NCBI RefSeq assembly: GCF_006440735.1
Contig: NZ_VFUA01000002.1
Coordinates: 1 to 64,000 of the forward strand
Length of the DNA stretch: 64,000 nt
Source: Mesorhizobium sp. B2-7-1
Lineage (GTDB): Bacteria > Pseudomonadota > Alphaproteobacteria > Rhizobiales > Rhizobiaceae
Reading direction: 5' to 3'
Shown: piece by piece, positions 1 to 9,208 of the stretch
How positions within the stretch are numbered: position 1 is the first letter of the stretch
Layout: every line of letters begins with the position of its first letter
Position numbers and translations under genes: made by a program
Notes under the pieces: model-generated
Told to the model about the DNA's origin: nothing
Database searches by the model: none
The model's input: only the letters and a program-made list of their open reading frames with translations

Positions 1-606
1 GCGCGCCGCCGCCACCTGGGGCTTGCTGCCGACGACGCGGATGTCGCGTCCCATCAGCGTGTAGTGCATGAACAGGCCGACGAGCAGGAAGGCGGCAAGC
101 GTCACCAGGCTGCGCCAGGAAAGGACGGTGAGCAGCGGATCGTCCAGCGCCATGCCGGGGTCGAAATTGTCGGTGCTGATGACCTTACCGCCGGCGAGCC
201 AGAAGGCGAAGCCGGAGAGCGCCATCATCGAGCCGACCGACACGACGAGCGACGATACCTTGAAGCGGCTGACGACGATCGCATTGACCAGGCCGACAAG
301 CACGGCGAAGGCGAGCGCGGCGAGCATGCCGTGGACGAGATTGCCGGCGCCGATGACGAGCGTGATCAGGCCGCCCACGGCGACCATGGAGCCGACGCTC
401 AGGTCGAACTCGCCGGCAATCATCGTCAGGGACAGGCCGAGCGCGACCATGCCGAGCAGCGCGAAGGACTGCATCAGGGCATAGAGATTGCGGCCGCTGA
501 TGAATGCCGGATTCCAGATCGCGAAGGCGGCGGCGAGGGCGGCGAGAAGGACAAGGCGCAGCAGTGTTGCGCCGGAGATCATCTTGGGCTTGCGGATCGC
601 GGCCAT
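1..606 (-). CDS. Sugar ABC transporter permease, RbsC-type (partial, 3' end outside window)
   Basis: This gene encodes an inner-membrane permease of the ribose/xylose-type ABC family (BPD_transp_2); 202 residues are visible before the window edge. The reading frame is open from ATG at 606 to base 1. The family signature GEFDLSVGSM lies near residues 65-75, and hydrophobic helices alternate throughout. Its start lies 5 bases after the stop of the second permease gene (611), so it is the third gene of a minus-strand operon: ATPase, permease, permease. The substrate-binding protein is not in the window and would be expected further left. The sugar cannot be named from the sequence. Confidence 0.88.
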   Translation of the reverse strand, partial: MAAIRKPKMISGATLLRLVLLAALAAAFAIWNPAFISGRNLYALMQSFALLGMVALGLSLTMIAGEFDLSVGSMVAVGGLITLVIGAGNLVHGMLAALAFAVLVGLVNAIVVSRFKVSSLVVSVGSMMALSGFAFWLAGGKVISTDNFDPGMALDDPLLTVLSWRSLVTLAAFLLVGLFMHYTLMGRDIRVVGSKPQVAAAR

Positions 607-610
607 GGTG

Positions 611-1615
611 TTACCTCCGGAAGCCGAGCGCCAGCGCGCCGAGGATGACCGAGCCGATCACCACCAGGCCCTTGACGATGAGCTGGATTTCCAGCGACAG
701 GCCCTTGAGCAAAAGGATGTTGGAGATCATCGCCAGGAACACGGCGCCGATCGCCGCGTCGAGGACCCGGCCTTGGCCGCCCTTGATTGCCACGCCGCCG
801 ACGAGCACGGCGGCAATCGCGTCGAAATCCAGCCCCGCGCCGAGCTTGAGGTTGCCCTGCGCCGCCTGCGAGCCATAGAGCGCGCCGGCGAAGGCCGCGG
901 CCATGGCGGCCAGCATATAGGCGAGTACCAGGGTGCGGCCGACGCGAAGGCCGGTGAAGCTGGCGGCCTTCGGGTTCAGCCCGATCAGGCGGAGCTCCCG
1001 CCCGAAGCGGGTCCGCTCGACGAGGAAGCTCAGCACGATCGCCGCAAGCAGGAAGAGTATGATCTGGTTGGGCAGGCCGAGGGTCCGCCCAACTCCGAGC
1101 CAGCTCGCATCTCCCTGGCCCACGACCGTCAGGCCGCCGGAATAGAAAGAGCCGGCGCCGGTGATGATCGAGGCCATCGCGATCGTGGTGATGATCGGAT
1201 TGGTGCGGAACACACCGACGGCGATGCCCTGGGCCAAGCCGAACAGCCCGCCGATCAGGACCACCAGGACCACGCTCGCGAGCAGGCCGAAATGCAGGAA
1301 GGATGCGAAGAGGATGGTGGAGACGGCAGCGGTCGCGCCCATCGACAGCATGAAGAGATTGCCGGAGAGCGTGATCAGCGCCATGCCGACCGCGGCAATG
1401 CCGACGGCGGAGGTGGAGTACATGATCGCGGACACGTTGGCGCCGGAGGAAAAGCCGGGAATGGTGAATGAAGCCCACAGGGCGAACAGCACCGTTGCCG
1501 CCCACACGGCGGTGGACTGGATGCGTTCCGGCCGCATCAGGCTGGCGCCGAGCGCCGTCGCGTCGAATCCGGCCAAGGCCCTGCCTCCGCTCCTTATGTT
1601 GCCGTTGATGCTCAT
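611..1615 (-). CDS. Sugar ABC transporter permease, RbsC-type
   Basis: A 334-residue integral membrane permease of the carbohydrate-uptake BPD_transp_2 family, close to the usual RbsC length (about 320-340). About eight to ten hydrophobic segments can be seen from residue 35 onward, and the C-terminal part carries the coupling region typical of these permeases (GVAIKGGQGRVLDA). Its ATG overlaps the stop of the upstream ATPase gene by four bases (ATGA at 1612-1615), which indicates translational coupling. It is paralogous to the permease at 1-606, so the two probably form a heterodimeric channel. The substrate is unknown. Confidence 0.92.
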   Translation of the reverse strand: MSINGNIRSGGRALAGFDATALGASLMRPERIQSTAVWAATVLFALWASFTIPGFSSGANVSAIMYSTSAVGIAAVGMALITLSGNLFMLSMGATAAVSTILFASFLHFGLLASVVLVVLIGGLFGLAQGIAVGVFRTNPIITTIAMASIITGAGSFYSGGLTVVGQGDASWLGVGRTLGLPNQIILFLLAAIVLSFLVERTRFGRELRLIGLNPKAASFTGLRVGRTLVLAYMLAAMAAAFAGALYGSQAAQGNLKLGAGLDFDAIAAVLVGGVAIKGGQGRVLDAAIGAVFLAMISNILLLKGLSLEIQLIVKGLVVIGSVILGALALGFRR

Positions 1616-3114
1616 GCCGCCCTCCCGATGGCCGGGCCGCGCACGACGTCGCCCAGGATGGAATCCATGGTCGTTTCCTCGACCGGCAGGTCGCGAACGA
1701 TCTCGCCGCGGAAGACGGTGATGACGCGCTGCGAGAGCTCCCGGATTTCCTCCAGGTCGGTCGAGAAGAAGAGGACGACCAGTCCCTCGCGGGCAAGCGC
1801 CTGGATTTCGCGGTAGATCTCGGCCCGGGCGCCGACATCGACGCCGCGGGTCGGCTCGTTCAGCACCAGGATCCTGGGCGAGAGCGCGACCGACTTGGCG
1901 ATCGCCACCTTCTGCTGGTTGCCGCCCGAAAGCGTCGACGCCGCGGCCGGCAGCCGGCGGACGTCGATCTGGAACCGGCGGGCAAGCTCGCTCGCCTCTC
2001 TGCGCGCATCGGCGAGCGTCAGGACGCCGAAGCGGTTGAGGCGGTCGAGGATCGCCGCCGTGAGGTTGACCTCGATGGGAGCTCCGAGGAAGAGGCTCTT
2101 GCCGCCACGGTCTTCCGAGACATAGGCGATGCCGGCACGGCTCGCCGCGGCAATCGAGGTGACGTCGACCGCAGAACCGCCGACCTTGATCGTGCCGGCA
2201 TAGTGTCGCTCCAGGCCGGCCAGCGTTTCGATCAGCGCGTTGGCGCCGGACCCCAGCTGACCGATGATGCCGACGATCTCGCCGGCGCGGAAGGCAAGAT
2301 CGACGGGGCGGTATTTTCCGGCGACCCCGAGCCCCGCGAGTTCGATCGCCGTCGCCGCCGTGGCGCTGGCCCTGTTGCGCGTGGCGTGGGCCGAGGTCAC
2401 CTCGCGGCCGATCATCTCGGCGACGAGTTCGTCATTGGTCCATTGCGCGGTCGGTTTGGTCAGGATGCGCTGTCCGTTCCGGAACACGGTCGTACGATCT
2501 GTGAGCGCGAAGATCTCCGGCAGGCGATGGCTGATGTAGACCACGGCCGTTCCCTTGGCGCGCAGCCAGCGCACCGTCGCGAAGACCCGCTGGATTTCGG
2601 CGTCGGAAAGGCTCGCCGTCGGTTCGTCGAGGATCAGAACGCGCGCCCCGCGCATCACGGCGCGGCAGATTTCGAGGAGCTGCTGTTCGGCGATCGAGAG
2701 CCTGCCGGCCTCGAGGTTGAGCGGCACATCCGACAGACCAAGCTGGTCGAGGGTTTCGCGTGCACGCGTCCTGTAACGGGCGCGGATGTAGAGCTGGGAA
2801 ATATCGGGGTCGCCCAGAAGCACATTGTCCAGCACGGACAGATGCGGAATGATCGACAGCTCCTGGTAGACGACGGAAACGAGCTTCGGATCGGTGAGCT
2901 CGCCGGGCCGCAGCAACTGTCCGTCGACGCGGATCTCGCCTTCGTCCGGCGGCATGAGGCCGGCAATCATGCGCACCAGCGTGCTCTTGCCCGCGCCGTT
3001 CTCGCCGCAAAGGGCATGGATCTCGCCGGCATGCAGATCGAAGTCGATGCCTTTCAGCGCTTGGACCCCGCCGAACGACTTGCGCAGATTCGTGACCGTC
3101 AGAACGGCTTGCAT
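1612..3114 (-). CDS. Sugar ABC transporter ATP-binding protein, RbsA-type (two NBDs)
   Basis: A 500-residue double-domain ATPase, the standard length for RbsA/MglA/XylG proteins. The first domain has Walker A GENGAGKST at residues 37-45, an altered signature LSIAEQQLLEI near 139-149 and Walker B with DEPTASLS near 163-170. The second domain has the canonical signature LSGGNQQKV but lacks a normal Walker A, and its Walker B carries NEPTRG, as is usual for the C-terminal half in this family. ATG at 3114 is preceded by GGGAGG; the frame continues upstream without a better site. It is the first gene of the operon reading toward the left edge. Confidence 0.92.
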   Translation of the reverse strand: MQAVLTVTNLRKSFGGVQALKGIDFDLHAGEIHALCGENGAGKSTLVRMIAGLMPPDEGEIRVDGQLLRPGELTDPKLVSVVYQELSIIPHLSVLDNVLLGDPDISQLYIRARYRTRARETLDQLGLSDVPLNLEAGRLSIAEQQLLEICRAVMRGARVLILDEPTASLSDAEIQRVFATVRWLRAKGTAVVYISHRLPEIFALTDRTTVFRNGQRILTKPTAQWTNDELVAEMIGREVTSAHATRNRASATAATAIELAGLGVAGKYRPVDLAFRAGEIVGIIGQLGSGANALIETLAGLERHYAGTIKVGGSAVDVTSIAAASRAGIAYVSEDRGGKSLFLGAPIEVNLTAAILDRLNRFGVLTLADARREASELARRFQIDVRRLPAAASTLSGGNQQKVAIAKSVALSPRILVLNEPTRGVDVGARAEIYREIQALAREGLVVLFFSTDLEEIRELSQRVITVFRGEIVRDLPVEETTMDSILGDVVRGPAIGRAA

Positions 3115-3197
3115 AGCTCGTGGAACCTCCCAACGCCGCGCCTCCGAGCGGCAGGAAAGGCTTAAACGACAAGTTCGTCGGGGATCATGGATAAATG

Positions 3198-3210
3198 GTC
3201 CATATTGGAC
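3198..3210. promoter_or_regulatory. Short palindrome GTCCA-N3-TGGAC in the divergent intergenic region
   Basis: The 251-base gap between the sugar ATPase (start 3114, minus) and the ThDP enzyme (3366, plus) contains GTCCATATTGGAC, an exact 5-base inverted repeat around TAT. The TCCA/TGGA half sites resemble those of the motif at 6437-6465, but the spacing is shorter. A regulatory role is inferred from position only. Confidence 0.35.
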
Positions 3211-3365
3211 TTCAGGTGGGGTCAGCCATTTCCATTCGCGGATGGAACCCCTCGAAGCTGCCAACCGATTGACGGCAAAAGGGCCCCAAACCGACAAAGT
3301 GTCGGAAGTATCCGAGCATCATTGCGCCTAGGGTCGACGGACGATCATAGGAGATGTTGTTTCAG

Positions 3366-5132
3366 ATGCGCGGCGCCGACCTGTTGATGGAAATGCTGAT
3401 CGCCCACGACGTCGACCTGGTGTTCGGCGTGCCGGGCGACACCAATGTCGCGCTTTACGATGCGCTCAGGCAGGCTCAAGGCAAGGTGCGCCATGTGATG
3501 GTGCGCGACGAGCGGACCGGCGGTTTCATGGCCGACTGCTTCTCGCGGCTCTCCGGCAAACCGGCGGTGATGGAGGTGCCAAGCGGCGCCGGCGCCATGT
3601 ATGCGCTGCCGGCGGTTGCAGAAGCGAATTTCTCGTCGCTGCCGATGATCCTCATCACAAGCGACACACCTCTCAAAATGGAGGCGCAAGGCGTCATCAC
3701 GGAGCTCGAATGCGCAAAGCTGTTCGAGCCGGTGACGAAAGGCTCCTGGCAGGTGAAGTCGGCCGGCAAGATCCCGGAATATGTACGCCGGGCATTCCGC
3801 GTCGCCACCACCGGCCGGCCCGGCGCCGTGCATCTCGTGTTGCCGGAGGACGTGCTCGGCGCGGAGGTCGATCCCACCACGGTTTCGCTTCATGCCGATC
3901 GGAACTGCACCCGCTTCCCCGCCTATCCGGCAAGCCCGCGCTTAGAGGACGTAAGCCTCCTCGCCAACATGATCGGCGAAGCGAAAAAGCCGCTTCTGAT
4001 CGCGGGGGGCGGGGTCAATCGCGGTCACGCCGGAACGCTGCTGCGCCGGACCGCCGAGCGCTTCAATGTTCCGGTCGTCAACACCATCACCGGCCAGTCC
4101 GCGCTCGCCGACGACCATCCGCTGGCGATCGGCGTGATCGGCGACAACGGGTTTCACCCGCACGCCAACAGGGCCGTCGAAGACGCCGACCTCTTAGTCT
4201 ATCTCGGGTGCCGGATGGGCTCCGTCGTCACGGTAGGCTGGACCTTTCCCACGCCTCGCGCCGAACGTCTCCTGGTCCAGGTCGACATCGATCCGGTCGC
4301 CCTCGGCAACAATTCCGACAATGCGCTCAACATCTGCGCGGATGTGAATGCCGTTCTCGCGGCACTCCTGGCGCTGGAGGCGCCGGGTGGCAGCTCGCAT
4401 CAGGCTTGGATCGACCAGCTGAACGCCTGGCGCGGCGCGTTCTGGCAGCATGTCCAGCCGGAGCTGACGGGCGACAGCGTGCCGCTCAAGCCGCAACGCG
4501 TGGTCAAGGCGCTCAACGCGCATCTGGAGAAGAAGCCTTATTCCATCCTGTCGGACCCGGGCACGCCGACCCCGCACATGACGCGGCTTCTGCGGCTGTC
4601 CAACCCGGACTCGACGTTCATCATCCCGCGCGCCTTTGGCGGCCTCGGCTATGCCTTGCCCGCCGTGGTCGGCGCCTGGCTGGCGCGGCCGGAGATCCGC
4701 CCGGTCGGACTGTTCGGCGACGGTTCCTTCGCCATGTCGATGGGCGAGCTCGAAACGATCGTGCGGCTCGATGTGCCGGCGCTGCTCATCCATTTCAGCA
4801 ACGGATGCTTCGGCTGGATAAAGGCGCTGCAGCGGCTGCATGGCCACAACGCCACCTATTCGGTGGACTTCAAGCAACTCGACGCCGCCGCGATCGCCGC
4901 CGCCTTCGGGCTGCGCGCGTGGCATGTGCGAACGGCGGACGAGCTCGATGCCGCGCTTGGCGAAGCCTTCGCGCATGACGGTCCGGCATTCATCGATATC
5001 GAGGTCGAATCGATCGCGGATGTCGCGCCGCCGGTCATGTCCTGGCTGCGCCGCCTGGGCCGCGATCCGCTCGACCTGAAACCCGAGGCCGGGCCGCGCC
5101 TGGCCGATCGCGCGGTCCTGCCGGACCATTGA
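3366..5132 (+). CDS. ThDP-dependent enzyme, acetolactate synthase/2-oxoacid decarboxylase family
   Basis: A 588-residue member of the acetolactate synthase-like ThDP superfamily. The N-terminal Pyr domain holds the conserved activating glutamate (RDER, residue 49), a central domain lies at about 190-330, and the C-terminal PP domain carries the ThDP/Mg motif GDGS at 451-454 with Asn479. The VFGVPGD stretch near residue 19 replaces the VFGYPGG common in true acetolactate synthases, so anabolic ALS activity is doubtful and no small subunit is nearby. GGAG touches an ATG at 3354; ATG 3366 (12 bases from it) is preferred because it aligns with family N-termini. Neighbouring racemase, flavoprotein and aldehyde dehydrogenase genes make a 2-oxoacid decarboxylase role plausible, but this is inference. 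Confidence 0.85.
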   Translation: MRGADLLMEMLIAHDVDLVFGVPGDTNVALYDALRQAQGKVRHVMVRDERTGGFMADCFSRLSGKPAVMEVPSGAGAMYALPAVAEANFSSLPMILITSDTPLKMEAQGVITELECAKLFEPVTKGSWQVKSAGKIPEYVRRAFRVATTGRPGAVHLVLPEDVLGAEVDPTTVSLHADRNCTRFPAYPASPRLEDVSLLANMIGEAKKPLLIAGGGVNRGHAGTLLRRTAERFNVPVVNTITGQSALADDHPLAIGVIGDNGFHPHANRAVEDADLLVYLGCRMGSVVTVGWTFPTPRAERLLVQVDIDPVALGNNSDNALNICADVNAVLAALLALEAPGGSSHQAWIDQLNAWRGAFWQHVQPELTGDSVPLKPQRVVKALNAHLEKKPYSILSDPGTPTPHMTRLLRLSNPDSTFIIPRAFGGLGYALPAVVGAWLARPEIRPVGLFGDGSFAMSMGELETIVRLDVPALLIHFSNGCFGWIKALQRLHGHNATYSVDFKQLDAAAIAAAFGLRAWHVRTADELDAALGEAFAHDGPAFIDIEVESIADVAPPVMSWLRRLGRDPLDLKPEAGPRLADRAVLPDH

Positions 5133-5648
5133 TCAGCCGACAGCGATGGCCTGCCCGTTGCCGCGCTGAAAGTTGGTGGCCATGATGATCGAGGTGCGGC
5201 AGCGTTCCACGCCGGGCAGGCAGATGATCTCGTCGAGAACGGCGTCGACATCGTCCATCTGCGGCGCCTCGACGAGCAGGATCAGGTCGAACTCGCCGCT
5301 GACCGTATAGCAGCTCAACACTTCCGGAAGCATCTTCAGGTGCTCCATCAGCGCTGGCTGCATGCGCTGGACGATGCTCAGCATGACCAGCGCCCGGTTG
5401 GAATTGCCTTCGAGGCTCCGCGACAGGATCGTCGAATAGCCGGCGATGACCCGATTGCGTTCAAGCCTCGCCAACCGTTCGTGGACCGTGGTGCGTCCGA
5501 GCCCGAGCTTCTTCGCCAGGTCGGTGACGGATTCGCGCGCGTTGGCGACGAGCAGGGCGATCAGCTTGCGATCGACGCTGTCGAGATTGATGTTTTTTCT
5601 CGCGCTGAAACCGTTGCTCTTCTCGGTTTGGCGGTGGGCCAGCGTCAT
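5133..5648 (-). CDS. Lrp/AsnC-family transcriptional regulator
   Basis: A 171-residue regulator. Residues about 20-75 form the AsnC winged helix (VDRKLIALLV, then TDLAKKLGLGRTTVHERLARLE), and residues about 85-160 form the RAM ligand-binding domain. Lrp/AsnC proteins sense amino acids and act as dimers, octamers or higher oligomers. ATG at 5648 has a G-rich ribosome site (GGGGGGAT) just upstream, and it overlaps the stop of the racemase-like gene by one base (TGATG), so the two are co-transcribed. It is convergent with the ThDP gene and ends against its stop codon. It probably senses the substrate of the surrounding amino-acid pathway. Confidence 0.9.
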   Translation of the reverse strand: MTLAHRQTEKSNGFSARKNINLDSVDRKLIALLVANARESVTDLAKKLGLGRTTVHERLARLERNRVIAGYSTILSRSLEGNSNRALVMLSIVQRMQPALMEHLKMLPEVLSCYTVSGEFDLILLVEAPQMDDVDAVLDEIICLPGVERCRTSIIMATNFQRGNGQAIAVG

Positions 5649-6385
5649 CAGTATCCCCCCCGATAGGCATGCCGGCGGCCCGCGGCCTGGAAAAAGTCGA
5701 TCATGGTCAGGAAATCGAAGACGTGCCGCCCTGTCGCGCGCTGAACGGCGGCGGCGTAAGGCGGCAGGTTGGAGCATTCCAGAAGAATGGCGCCGACCTC
5801 CGGGTGCTGGGCGACAAGGCCCTTCGCACGCTCGACGATTTCCGCCTCGACCGCGTCGGTGTCGAGCGTCCCTTCCTCGTCAAGGATGGCGGAGCGGAAC
5901 GCCGGGGCGTCCTCCATGCCCACAATATGAACGTCGCGCGTCGGGTTTGGATAGGCAAGCGACAGAAGCGGCTGGGTGAGCCGGCTGGAGTTGGCGCAGA
6001 TGATGCCGATCGATGCGCGAGGTGCCAGCGTGGCGGCGATCAGCGGCAGTTGCAGCAGGCTCGACAGCATGACCGGAACCTTCAGCGCGGTCGCCACCTC
6101 GTCCTGGAAATGGAGCATGTAGCCGCAGTCGCTGGTGATCGCCTTCACCCCCATATCCTGCAGCCTGAGCGCGGCCGCGATCACGTCCCGCGCCATCGAG
6201 CGGTCGCCCTCGTTGATCAGGCTGTCGATCGTGACCGAGCGTATCGTCTCGTAAAGCACGGGATAGCGGTAGCTCGATGCGTTGCCGACATCTCCGGGCG
6301 GGAAGGGGTTCGAACAGGCGATCAGCAGGATGCCTATTTCGTGCCCGTAACTCTGCGCGTCGCCGCGCACGCGATAGATCGCCAA
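5648..6385 (-). CDS. Aspartate/glutamate racemase-superfamily protein
   Basis: A 245-residue cytoplasmic enzyme of the Asp/Glu/hydantoin racemase superfamily, which also includes maleate isomerase and arylmalonate decarboxylase. The two catalytic cysteines of cofactor-independent racemases are visible: Cys87 in SDCGYM and Cys204 in LECSNLPPY. A third cysteine (residue 24) lies near the N-terminus. The start is TTG at 6385 with GGGAGAA seven bases upstream; a nearby ATG is out of frame. It is the first gene of a two-gene operon with the Lrp regulator. Its partner genes suggest that it inverts an amino acid before FAD-dependent oxidation; the substrate is not evident. Confidence 0.82.
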   Translation of the reverse strand: MAIYRVRGDAQSYGHEIGILLIACSNPFPPGDVGNASSYRYPVLYETIRSVTIDSLINEGDRSMARDVIAAALRLQDMGVKAITSDCGYMLHFQDEVATALKVPVMLSSLLQLPLIAATLAPRASIGIICANSSRLTQPLLSLAYPNPTRDVHIVGMEDAPAFRSAILDEEGTLDTDAVEAEIVERAKGLVAQHPEVGAILLECSNLPPYAAAVQRATGRHVFDFLTMIDFFQAAGRRHAYRGGY

Positions 6386-6436
6386 TTCAGTTCTCCCATT
6401 CGTCCGTCATTTCGTCGGTCGACGGCGCTCGCCTCT

Positions 6437-6465
6437 TCCATATAAATCCATTATAGTGGAATCAA
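6437..6465 (-). promoter_or_regulatory. Promoter for the racemase operon with shared operator motif (site A)
   Basis: On the minus strand, TTGATT and TATGGA are separated by exactly 17 bases, giving a good sigma-70-type promoter whose transcript would begin about 45 bases before the racemase start. Read on the plus strand, the spacer contains TATAGTGGAAT (6452-6462), which is shared with the sites at 10894-10908 and 18536-18550. The site is nearly palindromic (ATCCA-N6-TGGAAT), so one protein could control both the racemase operon and the divergent aldehyde dehydrogenase gene. Confidence 0.6.
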
Positions 6466-6503
6466 CTGCAATGTCATCCGCAACGACAATCTCCGGAGTA
6501 TCG

Positions 6504-7937
6504 ATGGCCCACGCATATCGCGAGATCACGCTGATCATCGGAAAGTCGCGCATCGGGGCGGCGGAGCGGCATAGAAGGCTGGTGGTGGATCCGGCGACCG
6601 GCGAGACGATCGGCGCGCTGCCGATCGCGACGGCCGACGACATCCGTGCAGCCGCCGAAACGGCCGGCCGCGCCTTCGAGCAGTGGCGCAAGACCTCCAG
6701 CCATCAGCGGCAGTCGATCCTGCGCGCCGCGGCGGCGGCCCTGCGCGCGCGGCGCGAGCAACTGGCCTGGACCATCACCACGGAGCAGGGCAAACCGCTT
6801 GCCGAATCGCGCGGCGAGACCGACGCCTCCGCCGAAACGCTCGAATGGTTTGCCGATGAGGCGCGCCGGTCCTATGGCCGGATCATTCCCTCGCGCTTTC
6901 CCGGTAATCGCCAACTCGTGGAGATCGAGCCGGTCGGACCGGTAGCGGCCTTCGCGCCCTGGAATTTTCCGCTCATCAACTCCATCCGCAAGATCGCGCC
7001 CGCCCTGGCGGCCGGATGCAGCATCGTGATCAAGCCCGCGGAGGAAACGCCCGGCGCCACATTGATCGCGGTCGAATGCCTGCTCGAGGCCGGGTTGCCC
7101 GAAGGCGTCGTCAGCGTCCTCTACGGCAATCCCGCCGAGATATCGGAAGGCCTCATCCGCTCGCCGGAAATCCGCAAGATCTCGTTCACGGGCTCGGTGC
7201 CGGTGGGACAGTCGCTCGCGGCCTTGGCAGCAACCCACGGCAAACGCAGCACCATGGAGCTCGGCGGCCATGCGCCCGTCATCGTCCTCGACGATGTCGA
7301 TGCAGCGCAGGTCGCGGCAATGGCTGCCGCGGGGAAATTCCGCAACGCCGGCCAGGTCTGCAACGGCGCGACCCGGTTCTACGTGCAGCGCGGCGTCTAC
7401 GATGCCTTCCTCGAGGCCTTTGCCGACTATGCGAGGGCGATCGTCGTTGGGGATGGACGCAAGGACGGCGTGCAGATGGGCCCGCTCGCCAACGATCGCC
7501 GGGTGGTGGCGATGGAGCGCTTCACCGCCGATGCGCAGCGGCGCGGCGGCGGCGTGATCGGCGGCGCTCGCCTTGGCAATGTCGGCAATTTCTTTCAGCC
7601 GACCATCTTCCACGACCTCGACCCCGAGGCGGATGCCTATCGCACGGAACCCTTCGGTCCGCTGGCGCTCGTCGCGCCTTTCGAAAAGGAGGCTGAGGCG
7701 CTGCAGCGCGCCAACGACATCAATGTGGGCCTGTCGTCCTTCGTGTTCTCCGACAGCGCGAAGCGGCAACGGCGCATGATCGACGGCCTGCAGGCCGGAC
7801 TCGTAGGCGTCAACACCTTCACGGTCAGCTTTCCCGAAACGCCTTTCGGCGGCATCAAGGAAAGCGGCCATGGCCATGAGGGCGGCAGCGAAGGGCTCGA
7901 ACCTTACCTGGTCAAGAAGTTCGTGCATGTCGCCTGA
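6504..7937 (+). CDS. NAD(P)-dependent aldehyde dehydrogenase (succinate-semialdehyde dehydrogenase-like)
   Basis: A 477-residue aldehyde dehydrogenase, the normal length for the GabD-like subfamily. The Rossmann and catalytic folds are intact: AFAPWNFP motif near residue 152, general base Glu252 in MELGGHAP, catalytic Cys286 in GQVCNG, and PFGGIKESG near the C-terminus. ATG 6504 is chosen because GGAG lies six bases upstream; earlier in-frame GTG and ATG codons at 6456 and 6471 lie in or next to the putative operator. The coding end overlaps the next gene by 11 bases. It would oxidise an aldehyde formed by its neighbours; exact substrate unknown. Confidence 0.9.
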   Translation: MAHAYREITLIIGKSRIGAAERHRRLVVDPATGETIGALPIATADDIRAAAETAGRAFEQWRKTSSHQRQSILRAAAAALRARREQLAWTITTEQGKPLAESRGETDASAETLEWFADEARRSYGRIIPSRFPGNRQLVEIEPVGPVAAFAPWNFPLINSIRKIAPALAAGCSIVIKPAEETPGATLIAVECLLEAGLPEGVVSVLYGNPAEISEGLIRSPEIRKISFTGSVPVGQSLAALAATHGKRSTMELGGHAPVIVLDDVDAAQVAAMAAAGKFRNAGQVCNGATRFYVQRGVYDAFLEAFADYARAIVVGDGRKDGVQMGPLANDRRVVAMERFTADAQRRGGGVIGGARLGNVGNFFQPTIFHDLDPEADAYRTEPFGPLALVAPFEKEAEALQRANDINVGLSSFVFSDSAKRQRRMIDGLQAGLVGVNTFTVSFPETPFGGIKESGHGHEGGSEGLEPYLVKKFVHVA

Positions 7938-9204
7938 TCCCACGCAGCAGATGCACGACGTCGCCGTCATCGGCGGCGGCATTGTCGGCCTGTCGGCCGC
8001 CCTGGAACTGCAGTCGCGCGGGCGGCTGGTCATCGTCATCGATCCGGACGACGAGTATCGCCGTGCCTCCTACGGCAATGCCGGAGTGCTCAGCCGCGGG
8101 TCAATTCTGCCGGTGGCCGGACCTGGCATCTGGAACAATTTTTTTCGATATGCGCGCAACGCGGACCCAGCCGTCAGGCTGCGCTATTCATCCTTGCCGG
8201 CACTGTGGCCGTGGCTGCGTCGCTTCCTGCGCGCCGCCAACCAACAAGCGCAGCGCGACAGCGCCGCCATTCTCAATCCGCTCGTCGAGGCGGCCTTCGC
8301 GCGTCACATCGCGTTGGGGGAGATCGCCGGGACGATCCCGCTCATCCATCGCGACGGATGGCTTCGGCTCTACCGCTCGGACACAAATCTGGCTGGTATT
8401 GCTCTGGAGCGCGAAATTCTGGGCGAGCATGGGGTCGAGACGGAGCTTCTCAGCGGCGAGGCGATCTATGAGCTCGAACCGTTTCTGGCGCGCCGCTACG
8501 CGCATGGGCTGCTGTTCACGCAGACGGGCTCGGTCCAAAGTCCGGGCGAAGTCGTGCGCCGCTTCACGGCCGCGTTTCGCGCGCGCGGCGGCAAATTCCT
8601 GAAGGGCAGCGCGACCGGCCTGCGCCAGACTGCGACGGGCGTCGATGTTCGAACGCGCGACGGCGTCGTCCATGCCGGCCATGCGGTGGTGAGCGCCGGC
8701 GCCTGGAGCGGCGGTCTGCTGCGGGAGCTTGGGTATCGGATTCCGCTGGCCTCCGAGCGCGGCTATCACGCGCATTACCGGCTGCGGGAGGGCGCGAGCC
8801 TTGGCCGCGCCATCAACGACACGAGCGCCGGCTTCGTCGTGGCGCCGATGAATGGCGAGGTGCGGCTGCTGACGGGCGTCGAGCTTTGCCGGCCCGACGA
8901 CCCGCCCCGACCGCGTCAGCTCGATCTTGCTGCCATGGAGGCAGCCAGAACCTTGCCGCTTGGCGAAGCCGCAGGCCCGGTCTGGTCGGGCAATCGCCCG
9001 TCCACGCCCGACAGCCTGCCGGTGATAGGGCTCGCGCCCAACCACGACCGTGTCGTCTTGGCCTTCGGCCACGGTCATATCGGCTTTTCGACCGGGCCGG
9101 TGACGGGTGACATTGTCGCGCGACTCATCTGCAAGGAACGCCAGACGATCCCGATTGCGGGCTTCGATGTCAGACGCTTCTCTCAATCCGCCGCGAAACA
9201 GTGA
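7927..9204 (+). CDS. FAD-dependent amino-acid oxidase/dehydrogenase (DadA/pipecolate-oxidase type)
   Basis: A 425-residue flavoprotein of the DAO family. The dinucleotide fold begins at residue 11 with VAVIGGGIVG, and the C-terminal FAD motif appears as GHIGFSTGP. Length and layout fit D-amino-acid dehydrogenases (DadA) and also bacterial L-pipecolate oxidases (AmaA), which the sequence alone does not separate. ATG 7927 overlaps the aldehyde dehydrogenase end by 11 bases; ATG 7951 is an alternative. The following ornithine-cyclodeaminase-family gene starts four bases after its stop, so the three genes form one operon. It would convert an amino acid to a 2-oxo acid or cyclic imine. Confidence 0.85.
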   Translation: MSPDPTQQMHDVAVIGGGIVGLSAALELQSRGRLVIVIDPDDEYRRASYGNAGVLSRGSILPVAGPGIWNNFFRYARNADPAVRLRYSSLPALWPWLRRFLRAANQQAQRDSAAILNPLVEAAFARHIALGEIAGTIPLIHRDGWLRLYRSDTNLAGIALEREILGEHGVETELLSGEAIYELEPFLARRYAHGLLFTQTGSVQSPGEVVRRFTAAFRARGGKFLKGSATGLRQTATGVDVRTRDGVVHAGHAVVSAGAWSGGLLRELGYRIPLASERGYHAHYRLREGASLGRAINDTSAGFVVAPMNGEVRLLTGVELCRPDDPPRPRQLDLAAMEAARTLPLGEAAGPVWSGNRPSTPDSLPVIGLAPNHDRVVLAFGHGHIGFSTGPVTGDIVARLICKERQTIPIAGFDVRRFSQSAAKQ

Positions 9205-9208
9205 GTCG

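Noticed and set aside
2203..3165. A 320-codon open frame on the plus strand opposite the sugar ATPase
   Set aside because: It is a mirror frame of a high-GC gene; the minus-strand protein has Walker motifs and a ribosome site, and the plus-strand frame has neither.
3366..5132. Biosynthetic acetolactate synthase large subunit (ilvB)
   Set aside because: There is no small subunit (ilvN), the VFGYPGG signature is altered, and the neighbours are catabolic.
6474..8039. A 521-codon open frame on the minus strand opposite the aldehyde dehydrogenase
   Set aside because: The plus strand has catalytic Cys and Glu motifs in order; the opposite frame has no recognisable motif and is a GC-driven shadow.
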